Positions 30,317 through 42,800 of a DNA stretch of 64,000 bases are shown here, piece by piece. The notes under the pieces were generated by a model, which saw only the letters and a list, made by a program, of their open reading frames with translations, ran no database searches and was not told the origin of the DNA. Made by a program: the position numbers and the translations under genes. Position 1 is the stretch's first letter; every line of letters starts with the position of its first letter. The stretch is from Plecoglossus altivelis. Taxonomy: Eukaryota > Chordata > Actinopteri > Osmeriformes > Plecoglossidae. The stretch covers positions 15,756,525 through 15,820,524 of the forward strand of contig BROE01000013.1 of the NCBI GenBank assembly GCA_036571765.1, given 5' to 3'.

Positions 30317-33300
30317 CCATTTGATTTACCTGAGGAGGACCTGGGCAGAGGTCCAGTTGGAGTGGAGTCAAGCTAGTAGCACACATCAGCTGGCAGACAG
30401 ATGCATTGCAGGGCATCTTCATGACCTTCAGGGATGGCCTCATTCTGGAGCACTGAGCTAGCTGGCTGGCTAGCTGAGGTGCTGGCTAGCTTGCTTATAT
30501 CCAAGCAGCTGTCCAAGGTGCATGGACCGAGGGAGAGAGGGAGAGGGTTATGAATGTGCAGGAGGAAGAGAGAGAGTTCTGTGGTGATCTGTGTTCGTGT
30601 GTTTCTCTTATGGCATGCCCCATGTCCTGAACTCGGTCTTTGTTGCACTATGCTGTATTTATAAAGAGAGCTAGTGATTATGCGATTAGCCTTCGCATTG
30701 TATTGATCTGACATCAGTGTGACATCAGTGTGCTGCTCATGAGGGAGGGATGGAACTGTGATGGCGGGAGGGATGCCGATGTTTAACGATATAAGAAAGG
30801 AAGGTCTGCTTGATGGATTAGCTGTGTTGATATGGTGGCCACTGTGGGAGAAATCAAGGCTTTCCTGTTCCGTTGTGTATCACAAACAATAAATCAGTTA
30901 CTGTGTTTGTTGTAGCGTCATCTTGTGATTCATTCCCATACGTGTTTCTGCTGTCACCTAAACATGTCAATCATGTACACGCCAGTTGTTGCCGCTAGTT
31001 ACGTCTTGAACCATGTACACTGAAAAGCTTCCCGTGGGGCCAGCTGAAGACTGATGCAGGGGCCAAGAGAACAAGTAGAGCTTACCTTGTTGTTCTACGA
31101 TATCAGGAGACCTGATATGGTGAGACACGGTGACCCGCTGTGTCTACCATCACGCCTGATGGTTATGTTAGCTGTTTATTCTGTCTGATTTACTCACACC
31201 ATCTTCCTGCCCTCTGACCTTCAGGCTTTAGGGAGACTTCACAAGCATCAATGTGTTTAGCCTGGTCATTATTCTTGTCTTGTCGAGATGCTTGTTCACT
31301 TTCTTTCCCATCAGCTGGTTGTCTAATACAAGAAACCCAGTTCCTGTATGTCACTGTTTTGAGTGGAAGCACACATCGATGTCTTCCGCAACACCATGCT
31401 AACCCACAGCACGCCATGCTAATCCAAACAAGGCACCATGATATGGACAACCTGCCCGTGGGATCCCAGCTCAGGAGGCCGTGAGTGTAGAAAGAATGCA
31501 GGGATGAGAGGAAGAAACAGGAACAGCTGATGTCAAACTGTTGCTTAGTCACTGTGGTCTCCCCGTTGCATATCCTGGTGACAGATGTTTCTGTACGGCG
31601 GCCAATTCACACGTTGCTCCTGCGTGTGGTGAGGTGCTACTGGGGCTGACGGACTTGAGGCGACCTTGTTCTCTGTGCCAGATGTGGTGTGATTAACCCG
31701 GATCACCTGGGCTTTAGCAGCTGAGCAAGCCTGGAAACGCAGACATTTATACGGGAGGTGCACAGCTATGGGGCCCATTTGAGATTTTTGGACGACCGAA
31801 GGCTTGAGCGTGTGTTTCTGTGTTTCCGCCGCAAACCAGGATAAGAAAATGCAAGGTTTCTACCAGGCTGAGGACATTTGGAGGAGTTTTCTTTCAAGTT
31901 CTAGACTTTAGAGCGTGTGATATTTGCAAAGTCTGTGGTCCCTGGCTCTGTCTTCCGCAGAAGACTCGGTCTGTGAATGAACCTTGAATGTCACCCTCAG
32001 CCAGCCCACTGCAGTTTCCCACTGAGAACACTGAGCACGTCACAAGCAATCAATACTGGACCATAGCCAGCACCTCCATTCACTTCACCTCCGAATCAGA
32101 CACACATGTCACACATACACACACGGCACAAAGATGCACACTGATGTGAACAAAGAAACACAGAGAAGCACACAGAGACACACAGACACAAAGAGGGGCA
32201 TAGACAGACAGACACACATAGAGACAGACAGACACACAAGAGTCCCTAAAGCGGAGAGATTTTCCTCTCAGCTTGAAATAAGGATGCCTCTGTTTGTGTT
32301 GAATCCCTCCCAGACACCCTCGGAAACTGCTTTCTGGGTCCCTGCCACCGCCAAGTCTCTGCCAGTATGGTTTCCGCTTATATTTGCATATGCAATTAAT
32401 TGACTATTTCTGCCCCCTAATGAAAGTGCCACGAGCAGCTTTCATCTCTCTCTGCTCCAGTTGTGAGTAATCACTCCTCCATCCCACCAGGCGGTAGAAG
32501 GAAATACCGTCAGAACAGTTTGCGTTACTGTATTTAGAGATCGCCCATATATATTTGACAAAACTGGAACTCCTGTGATTGAATGCCAAACCCACTCGCT
32601 GTAGCTGTATGCAGTCAAAAGTTGGAAAGTGTGTGGTTCCAATCGATATTCACATCAGCGGATCCCTTTAAATGGACCGCAAGGGTGAAAATGGTCTCTG
32701 GACACTTGCTCTTGAGGGTTTTGAGACGCGCCGGGACGAACTGTTAAATCAATTTATAGCCGATTGAGACATAAGCCATGGGATTGTTTTTTTTCTAGTC
32801 TTTTCTTCCTAAGCAGGTACTTGTTGGGAATATGTAATGTAATCAGTGGGTTTGAGGAGGTCTTGCCTTCAGGGCTGTGAAGGATCCGGAAGCAGCGCTG
32901 GTCTTAGACACTTGTTCTCCTCTCCAGCATCTGTCTCCTGATCATAAACCATCATCAAACTGCCTACATGAACAACCAAATCCAGCAGTTCTAAAACAGG
33001 TTGATGGCTGCTGTCATGTGCTTTGTATGAATGCAGCTATCGAGTAGGATTTACTTGAATGAGGTATTCTATATTCAGTAAATGACCTGAAGTCTAGAGG
33101 ATTGTAGCGTGCTACTTTCAAAAGATGGGGGGAGTGTGTTTTCCTATTACCATAATGAGATGGAGTTCAAAGCAATAGTATATCTGATTAATCAACACTC
33201 ACACACAACTATTCACCTACACCTGCACACGCACAAACACGCACATAAACACACCCGAAAACACACATACACACGCCGAACATTGCCCCCTCCCCCCCCA

Positions 33301-34859
33301 CAGAGACACACACCCATGATTCCACGTGCAACAATCCAAACTAACGACACACACACAAGTGCATGAAATATGGAGAGCGTGCACACACTCCACGTCAACC
33401 ACCGCAGCGTGAAGTTTCACTCTATAGTCTTACTAGCGATTGCCGCAGTCTAGGGAAGAGAGAGAGAGTCTATATGTCGGTACGTTTGTGACTCCTTCCT
33501 GTGCGCGACGTCCCTAGCGAAGCCAACCCTCCCCCCTCTGACTCCCCGCTCATGCACCACCGGCGTGCCGCGCGAGAGATGCTCCCAGCCTCCCCACGAG
33601 CGCGATATCTTATTAACCTTGCACATGGCCATCCCCAATCACTTTTAAATCTATCTCTCTATATATCTATGTGCTCCAACCAGCCCGAGCTGCGTCTGTT
33701 TATCCTCAAACCACCAGCTCTTACATCTAGAGAGATCGTCCAGGCCTAGTGCCAGTCCTCTTGCGAATCCTGTCCGCCATGGACCGTTTGCCCATAATGG
33801 CCACTGGATTGCGTCGTGAGGGATTCCGATTTCGGCTCCCTTAAGTGTCACGGGTCGTTGACAGTGTTGTAGAGGAGGCTAGAGGAAGGCGAGGTGTGAA
33901 GATGACGATATGCTGAGAGAAGAAGGGGCCCCCTGCGGACTCCCTCATGACCGCAGCCCCCAGATCAAAAGACTCCCTCCACCATCAAATATTCTGTCCA
34001 GGAAATGTCTGTGCTCAACACCTGGCTCTGCGAGCGTAGAAAGAACGTCATCGTATCTGCCCCCATATATAAAAAGACAAACACAGCACACACACAACCA
34101 ATACACATCTACACACACTAGCACACAGGTACAGGCCAAAACTACATCTACAGTCACTGATACACACAACTGATATGACCTACATCTAAACATCTATCTA
34201 CATTCTAAACTCAATAATACACTGGTACTGATTTAAGCTACATCTACACTCAGTAATAGACAGGTGCTGATACAACCTGTGCCTACATTCACTTAAACAC
34301 AGGCAGACACCTCACAATCTGTCGTACACAGCCCAAAGCTTGTGGCCATGGCAACGATGCTGATGATGTGGAAGGCTGTGTTCTGCTCTGGGAAGGGACA
34401 CCGGCTTCCCCGTTCCCTCAACCACGTCCCTCCATCTCTGTAGTTCTGTGGATGTCTGCGTGTCGCTAGCGCTGGAGTGTGTTGCCGCCTTTTCCGCGCA
34501 GTTTCGGGGCACAGGAGCGGAGCCTAGACAAGCTGCCTGCAGTGGTGGCTCAGTGAATCCTGACTGCAATACAAACCAGACGTCATTGAGAGAAGAAGTC
34601 AAAGAACCCCACGCCCCCCTCCCCCCGCCTCACCCCCCCCCAGACTCGCCAATGTTTAAACCTCGGAGACACGTTACAACATCTGCAGCAAAGTCATTGC
34701 TGTCGCTCATTAAGCGCATCAAATGCAATCTAGATGCGAGTGTGTTGCACGTGCATCTGAACCTATGACAGATCTGACCCTCACTTGTTCTCTGTATGAA
34801 CGTGTGCAAAAGAAGACACAAACAGAACTCTAAAGCACAGAATTACGTTCTGTCATTTA

Positions 34860-35215
34860 TGTACAGCATATGCATGTGTGTGTACTGCTTATGCATGTGT
34901 GCAGTGCATAATGTGTGTATACTGCATGTTTGTGTATGCATATGTGTGCATGCGTACTACATATGTGTAAGTACTGCATATGTGTGTGTACTGCATATGT
35001 ATGCGTACTGCATATGTGTGTGTACTGCATATGTATGCGTACTGCATATGTGTGCGTACTGCATATGTGTGCTTACTGCATATGTGTGCGTACTGCATAT
35101 GTGTGCTTACTGCATATGTGTGCGTACTGCATATGTGTACGTAGTGCATTTGTGTGCTTACTGCATATGTGTGTGTACTGCAAATGTGTGTGTATGTACA
35201 GTATATGTGTGTTGT
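34860..35215 (+). repeat. 17-bp minisatellite containing TGCATATG
   Basis: Core unit actgcatatgtgtgcgt, about 15 regular copies from about 34955, with more degenerate copies on the left. Confidence 0.95.
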
Positions 35216-35907
35216 GGTTTAGAAGGTCTGGCAGCTCTGTAGAATATCAGAACGGCCTGGTTCACTGAGCTAGCACTAAATCACAATGACTGACGGTGAC
35301 ACTCAGAGAGATGTGGAGGGAAGGGCACACACGGACTGGTGCACACACTCACACACACACACACACACACAAACATACAAACTCACACACATGATGAAAT
35401 ACAGTGAAAAACACACAATGCCTTGGGCGGCTGTGTGGAAGAGTCAGTTGATTAGATGCAGTTTTCATCTAACCTTATACACACAGGCATTCAATATTGA
35501 TGAACATATTCTATATTAGATCATGTTTCTGTTCATGCAAGCTTGTTGACATATACAGGACATTGATCACATGTTGAAATGAAATGACATCATGTCCTCC
35601 AATAAACTGGATGAATGTATTTTCCAAGTGAAGGATTTTTTCTAGCCTCAGAGTACAAAAAAGGGGTGTGTTCATGTCAAGTTGTTAAAAGGGACGTACA
35701 TGAACAAAAGGGTTGAAATTAACAAAAGTGTGTTAGTGAGTGTCTGTCTGGCTATCCACATATTTATTTTGAATGACGACTCTTAGCACAAGTGTCCTCA
35801 ATCATACGCTAACACTCTTTACTCGTGTAGAAAGAATATATCAAGCCCCTGGAAACATGCCTGTGTCCGTGCTTCATGTTCATCCAGTGGTGAGGAATAT
35901 GTGTGTG

Positions 35908-35925
35908 TTCAAGAGAGAGAGAGAG

Positions 35926-35977
<52 letters not shown>

Positions 35978-36080
35978 AGTGTGGTAGATCGAGAGAGCAC
36001 AAGAAAGAGTAGAGACAGAGGGAGAGTACGAGAGAGAGCAAGAGAGAGAGAGAGACAGAGAGACAGAGAGCGACGGGAAG
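35908..36080 (+). repeat. (GA)n-rich tract upstream of tub
   Basis: Long GA microsatellite, then GAGA-rich sequence with short interruptions reaching to about 36340. Confidence 0.95.
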
Positions 36081-36199
36081 AACGACATTGGAAGGGAGGT
36101 TGCTCAAACATCAAAGGACCTAGACAAAGGGATCCAATGTTACCTGCTTCCTCCTCTTCAGGTCTGTGTGCTGTTCTACTGATGCAGCCAGAGAGATAA

Positions 36200-36772
36200 C
36201 GAGAGAGAAGGAGAGTAAGAGGGAAAGGAGGGGGGAAGAGAACGTTCCAACAAAAACGAGCGAGTAGGAGCAGCAGAGTGGTAGAGAGCGCTGGAGCGAG
36301 AGCAGAGGAGGGTATGTGAGAGAGAGAGAAAGAGAGAGCAGATCGATAGCACGCGTGCACACGCGGGTGAGGCGAGCGAGAGACAAGGTTTTCCTCTGTG
36401 CTCGGGGTGGATGACAGAGGAGCCCGCCTTCCTGGATCAGTAGTCATCTCCAGCCCCCGAGTCGGGCTCCAGAGGACGTAGCTGCGGAGCGCCGACACAG
36501 AGGCACAGGGTGAAGCAGAGCGGGAGAGCAGGGAGAGGCTGGCCGACCGCTAGAGAGAGAGAGAGAGAGCGAGGGCAGTACTCAAAGAATGAGCCGGCTG
36601 TGCGTTCTGTGTCGCTGTGATCGTTGTCGCCAGACCCCCCGGCTGCCTGTGTTGGTGCCTCTGTTGCTGTCGCAGACCCCCCCCGCCCCCCTCAGCCCAG
36701 CCCCCTTCAGCCCAGCCCCCCTCAGCCCAGCCCCCCAGACGGCAGCAGCGGCCCGCAGAGTGACTGACAGAC
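36200..36772 (+). promoter_or_regulatory. tub: Probable tub short-isoform promoter and 5' UTR
   Basis: Purine-rich GAGA sequence grades into a CpG-bearing, GC-rich stretch directly ahead of the tub ATG. A Sp1-type GC box CCCCGCCCCC lies at 36681-36690, in a C-rich block with three imperfect copies of ccctcagcccag. No TATA box was recognised. The transcription start is unknown, so parts of this stretch may be 5' UTR, not promoter. Confidence 0.45.
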
Positions 36773-36810
36773 ATGAGCTCCAAACTCTCGTCCGACTGGA
36801 TCCCTTACAG
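36589..36810 (+). other. Upstream ORF overlapping the tub start codon
   Basis: An ATG at 36589 with A at -3 opens a frame offset by +1 from tub. It reads through the tub ATG, stays open to the exon 1 donor, and after splicing to exon 2 stops at TGA 40561-40563, giving 77 codons. It would reduce initiation at the tub ATG if the transcript begins upstream of 36589. The proline-rich product itself is probably not functional. Confidence 0.4.
36773..36810 (+). CDS. tub: tub exon 1 (short-isoform start)
   Basis: Encodes MSSKLSSDWIPY plus two bases of Ser13. The donor reads AG|gtagca, which departs from consensus at +5. It matches the human short isoform start MTSKPHSDWIPYS. Confidence 0.9.
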
Positions 36811-39800
36811 GTAGCAGGCTCTCCATGTGATGCTTTTCGTCCTGCAGGGAGGACTTGTCTGTGATAGTGTGCACGCGGGTGTGTATATGCGTGTTTGTGC
36901 AACGAGTGTGTAAACGGTTCGATACAGTTTTGACAGAGCCAGTTACGGTGATGCCAGGGTTGGAGTTGAATGGAATGTTTTCTTGCCAGGTGGGAGTGAC
37001 ATTGCCACATGTGTGTATACTGTACTCTAGCAGATTTCTGCTCTTTGCAAAGGTGAAATCACCTTCACTTAGCCTCCTCAGTATGTTTGTTGCATGATTT
37101 AGCATATACTCTCCTTTTCTGCTACAGTCCCTAAAATCGGTCATTTATCGTCATAATTCAACTTAATTAAAACATAAAATATTAATTTCAGGTATGTTAA
37201 ATAGAAAGTAATTTGCAGAAAACTGTAATTGAGTTCACTACTAGGCTAATTATAAAAGATTCACGTTGATGAATCTTCTTTTAGAGTAATCTGAATTGAA
37301 CGAGTTTGAGTCTGCCTTATCAGAATCTTTGAAAAGCTATTTTAATGGCTCCAAATGAGTGTATTTCTGTGACAACTGTCTCAGGAGGTAGATGAGATGT
37401 GACCCCTATACCTCCCCTGACTGGAGTTCACTGGCATATAGCTTCGCTTGTTCTTTTTTGCTCCCATGTTGTTATCTTCTGACTGTCTCAAGACAAGACA
37501 TTTGCCTACCTGCGTGGTTTGTTTCTGCCTGTCTGCCTGCCACCCTGCCTGTCTGCTGGTCTGCCTGCCTGCCCTTCTGCCTTCCTACCTGCCTGCCTAT
37601 TGTCTCTCTGGGTGCTTGCCTACCCGTTGACTGACCTGCCTGTCTCTCCTCAAGCATGTATGCCTGTTTGCCTGTCTACCTACCTGCTTGCCTGTATTCC
37701 TACCTACTTTCTTGTCTTCCCGCCTGTTGTCCTGTCTTCCTGCCCGCTTGTCTTTCTTCCTGCCAGCCTGTCTTCCGGTCTGTTTTCCTGTCTTCCTGCC
37801 TGCTCACCTGTCTTACTGCCTACTTGCCCGTCTTCTTGCCTGCTTGCCTGTCATCCTACCTGTTCACCTGTCTTCCCGCCTGTTTTCCTGTCTTCCTGCC
37901 TGCCTGCCTGCCTTCCTGCCTGCTCACCTGTCTTACTGCCTACTTGCCCGTCTACCTGTATGTTTGCCTGTCATCCTGCCTGCTTGCCTGTATTCCTGTC
38001 TTCCTGCCTGTTTTCCTGTCTTCTTGCCTTCTTGCCTGTCTTCCTACCTGTTTGCCTGTCTTCCTGCCTGCTAATCTTCCTGTTAGCACTTAACAGCCAC
38101 ACAATTGCTGAAGAGACTGCCTCCAGTCCAAGCCCCATTGCCATGGTTGCAAGGCATCCTTTGCTCTCATTGGCTCCTGGTTGCTATAAGTTACAGAGCT
38201 GGCTTGCCATGGATCTCATTGAAAGATTGCGTCAGGAGAGCTGGCTTGCCATCATGGAATAATCAAAATAGACCTGCAGTGCTGATCTATGTAAGGTTGT
38301 TCCTGGAAGAAGCTGTGCTCCCTGGAGCAGTGGCTGAGATGCCTGATACATATACAGTATACCAGGAAAGGGTACTCGAGGGGTCAATAGTGTTGATGTT
38401 AGTTGGGTTAGCATTAGTTGTGATGTGATAATTCAATGATGTGAGTGTCCTCTGGGACAGCAGACCTTAAAAACAACACAGAGACATGCCCAAGCACCTC
38501 TGTCCATTTTCCTCTTCCTCTTAAGAGGCTGGCTGGGAACAGGGGGGGGTTTGTGTGGAGGCGGGTGTGGAGGGGGGTTGGGAGGGGGGGGGGGTGGCTA
38601 GTGGCCAGGTGCTCCTTATGTCTCCTCCGAAGGGCCTGTCATGGATGACTTCCTCGCGCCATCAGTAGGCACTGCAATTAAAAGAAGGCCGCCATGAAAT
38701 ATGGATGGGTCTCCATGTGGGGCTGCACACCGGGGACACAGCTGGGACATGTGGCTCTTGTCATTAATCTGCTGGGCCCGTAGTGTAGTGTATCACAGAC
38801 TCTGCTCCATCCAGGGGGGTCACAGCCTGGTAAACACAGCCACTGAGAGAAGGGGGGGTGGCAGGGGAAGGGGCACCCTCACTGAGGGTGACACTGAACA
38901 TGGTCACTCTGCTCACAGCTACCTCACACCGGGGACTGAACATTTTGTAATGTTCAGGAAGTCAGCGTTGGGGTGTTTCAAGACGCGCGCGCACACAGAT
39001 AATAGAAAAAAGGTTTGAACACACATACACAGAGCGTGTGTCGACATGCACGCGCAAGCACACACGCAAACACAAAACACTCCGCTTCCGTCGTCAGGAA
39101 TCCCGAGTGTAGATTGCATCCGACAAGCAGATAATGGCATAACAGAGCTGTAATAATGAGGGTCAACTACCTCATTACGGTAGAGAAGAGGGATTCATTG
39201 ATGTGCTTCGCTGGGTTCGCCAAACGAGTGTTCACCCCTCCCACTTCTGTTTGCCACCTTCAACCACCACTGCCTCCCAACTCAAGTGTTGTCACCGACA
39301 GCGATGTGTTAGGCAGCACAGGTACGCTGTCACCTACCTCTTCCTGCAACGAGGGGTCTGTAAGGCCCCTGTTCACTCGCCACCGTACACCATGTACGGC
39401 TTATCCGATATTAAAATCTAATATCTCGCTGTTCTTAGAAAGAATAGAGCACCAGCGTTCCGTGACGTCTGCCAAGAGCCTTCCTTTCACCTACATCTAG
39501 GACTGTTTCGCTCCGATTACATCACTGGCGGATGTGAAAATAGCCTTCGATCTTCACAGAACATGCCAATTACTGCCTCTTGATTTCCAACTCCCCGTCA
39601 TCTGTTCAGTTCCAAACAGTGTCTACAATGGGAACGACGGCTCTGCTTGTTTGTGCGAATGTGCGTGTAAAACACTGTTGTTAAATAATTGAGAGAGAAA
39701 GTTGCACTCAATACTGGCAGTATTCGCTACCCCCCCCCTCTGCCCCCCTCATTTTGTTTCAGAAGGATTAGCGATCTGGGTGTGGAGGGAAGGAATATAA

Positions 39801-42800
39801 CTCTATCACACGGCTTACCAGCCACGCACCCGGCGCACGCTCCCAGCGAACGATCCTCCATCTTATCTACATGCGCGCACACGCCCGCGCAGACAAGATG
39901 AGACCTCGCAACCCACCACCCGCTCTCCTCCCCACTGCGCTCCTGCCCCAACCCCTGTCCCCCCTCTGCCTCTACCTCATCGTCCTCCAGACCTTAGCGG
40001 AGGAAGTCTCTCGTTGCCTTCTAATGAGGAAGCATTGGGAGTCTTGTTCTGGTTGAGGCCACACACACACACACGTGCTGAGGGGCGATCAGAGAGTGTG
40101 TGAAGGCTGATTAGGGGCAGTGGGGGGGGGGGGGAGGGGATGGAGACAAGAAGATTCTAGTGGTACCGTGGTGGTGGTACCGTACATTCACAAGCCTTGC
40201 TGTCTTGCTCTCAGCGACTCATGCGAACATTGACATTTGACGTCACGTTCATACTGCGGGGGAAGGCTCGGTCGTCTATTACTGTAAAGTGTGTCGGTCT
40301 CGTTGTTCTGAGTTATTCTTGGTAAACCTCAGCCTGAGCCTCCTGCCTGGTCAGGAGGCCAGGGGACTTGCTTTCACTCAATAAAGCACGGAAGCTTGGC
40401 ACTCAATTACTGTCTGTCAAAATTTCCCATCCCCCACCGTGAATTCATACATTTCTACTGAAGATAAATGACTTCACCAATGTTTATAACATCCTATTTC
40501 TCTCTCTCCTCCCCTCCCCCCCTCCCCCGCTCCTGTGACTCCTCTCTGCAGCACCTTGGATGATGAAGGCAGCAACCTTCGGCAGCAGAAGTTGGACAGA
40601 CAGGTAGGCCCTGGAGGGGAGGCTATGTGGGCTAAAACAGGATGACCAGAGACGAGGCAGCCGGCTGGACAACAGAGATAAGGAAGGCTGAGACTGAGAG
40701 AGATTGAGACAGAGATAGAATTATTTGGAGAGCGAGAAAGAGAGAGAGAGAGGGGATAGAGAAATAGAGACAGACAAAGACAATGTCTCCGCCATGGTAA
40801 ACATTTCCTCACAGCTTACTGGACCAGATATTTCGCTCACATCAGTTTAATCTTCTTTCAGGGATTCAGCAGTATTATGTATTAGCAACCAATTAGAGGT
40901 GTTTTTTGCTAATCGGTTGGTTTACGACTCTGCTCCTGTCGGTGTGATACAGTGTGTTTAGCAATTTTCCTTCTTAAGATTAAGCAGCGACATCAAATAA
41001 TCTCAGTGGTTCCATCTCGACTTCAATTACTTTCCCTGCATCTCATCTGTGACATTCAGTGAGAAGCGTGAAAATAGATCACGATGCTGTCGTTTGTTTC
41101 ATCAGCCCCCTTGTTACATTTCCTATAATACAGAAGAAAATTGTCGGGGATTATGTAGCCAACGCCGATATGAGGCTAATCTCTTTGGATTTCAGGAGCG
41201 CGCCAAGCATAATGATGGGGTGTTCAGCGTGGAAATAAACAACATCCAAACCCTTGGCTGTTCAAGTGATAGCTACTCGAACGTCTTCCCCTCACGGTTC
41301 ACTTGAACGCATCTCCGCCACCGTCGTGCCGCTGTGTTTGCGGGTGTTGCTGCTGTGGTTTCGAGCACCGCAATGTGCCTGACTGAGGCATCCTAGACGG
41401 AACTGAGCTTGGCTCTAGGTGTACCCCATTAACCCTGTGCTCTGTAGAGGGTGCAGGTAATTTGTCAATGCTTGGGCCCTCAACCGCCCAAAGTGACAGA
41501 CATGAGTTTGGTTTCGCTTTAATAGTTTGACGGGTTTCCCTCAGACTTCTGGAACAAATGTACGGAGAAGAGGGAGCAGGAAGGGGGAAAAGAAGGGGGA
41601 AAAGGAAGGGGGAGAAAGAAAGAAGGTAGAAAGGAATGAGGAAGGATGGAAGGACCGAACAAAGGCAGGAAGATATAAAACAAGATCTGTTGTTAGCAGA
41701 TATATGGGTTTATTTTAGACGTAAAAACATAAAAGTACATTGAAACACATTTCCCGAGAACCCAGAACAGTCTCTCATATCTTATGAATTAACAGGGTGA
41801 AAGAAGAAAGCTACTCCAGCAGGAAGATCCACAGTTCAGTTCTTCCTTCAGTGGTCCTCTGCTGCACCAGCCATTCTTTGAACATCAAAGTGCTCTTCTA
41901 TATTCATACTGCATTAGTAAGACAGTCACCCAAGCAACAGGGTTCTGAGCTTGGCTCTTTCCAGTCTCAACAGAGGCGACTATCTGAGCAGTTGTCCATA
42001 GATGCAGCACATGGATCCATTGTTTGATGAACTTGGTTCAAGGTGGACGGCAAAGCCCACACATGACCCACCAGAGGAGAGGTCATCCCCCAGGCTGGCC
42101 TCTCTCGCTGGGTGAGAGAATAAGAGCGAGACATGCTCTAATTATTGATTTAGGTCCTTCTCTCTCCGTCTAGTCTCTATATATGTCTCTCCTTTCCTTT
42201 TCTCTCCTCCCCTGCTCTCTTCTCTTTTTTATTCTCTCTTCTCTCCTCTTCTCCTCCTTTCCTCTCATGTTCTATCCTCTGAAGCTCTGCTAATGCACAG
42301 CGCTTACTCCATGTTTGTCCTTAGCCAAGTGTGTCTCAGCTGAGTAGCCAAAGCAACTTTCTGCACCATGAGGGATTCCCTCAATATTAGATGAGCTCAG
42401 GTTCTAGACTCTCCCTCAACCTCAAGGCTTACATAACCACTGGTAATGGCTTATCCGGATGCTACTCGGACTACTCTGGGTGGAGGAGTTGTCTAGGAGG
42501 AGCATGAAGTCTGATCTAAGATCTTGTTTGGTGCCCTAAACGACAATGACTTGTAACTGCTGTGAAGATGAGTTCCCAGGTGCTTAGAGGGTCCTCAGGC
42601 CTACTACATGGTGAGATTGCCAGTGGGAAGGGTGGGGCAGGGAGTAGAAGTTGAATTGGGAGGATAGAGAGAGAAAATGGATGGAGATGGGAGGAGATGA
42701 ATGGAAAGTAGAGGAGAGAAGAGGAGAAGATGGGAGATGAGAGGAGAGGAGGGGTGGGGAGAGGAGAGGAAAAGGGAAGGAAAGAGAAAAGTAGAGAGGA

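Larger units (their letters stand above)
15758..36772 (+). other. tub: Upstream tub region (intron 1a if the 15.7-kb exon is real)
   Basis: 21 kb without any other recognised coding exon. It is full of tandem repeats: GA (16745-16802), TCTG (18700-18792), a 21-bp TG-rich array (20185-20440), GA (21784-21829), TG arrays (23975-24215, 26045-26185), AC (26725-26845, 30218-30316), two minisatellites (28305-28705, 28990-29505), a 17-bp array (34860-35215) and GA (35908-36080). I looked for the long mammalian TUB N-terminal exon (ending KEGREIAR) and did not find it. Confidence 0.6.

Noticed and set aside
35809..36498. 229-codon minus-strand Ser/Leu-rich frame
   Set aside because: Translation of the GA/CT microsatellite upstream of tub, with no recognisable domain.
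15758..36772. Long mammalian TUB N-terminal exon (RGHRRDRRTTRRKYWKEGRE-type)
   Set aside because: No frame with this basic sequence ending at a phase-2 donor was found in the interval.
37519..38262. 247-codon Leu/Pro/Cys/Ser-rich frame
   Set aside because: It is a degenerate 20-bp CCTG/CTTG satellite open in three frames at once; low complexity and no relatives known to me.
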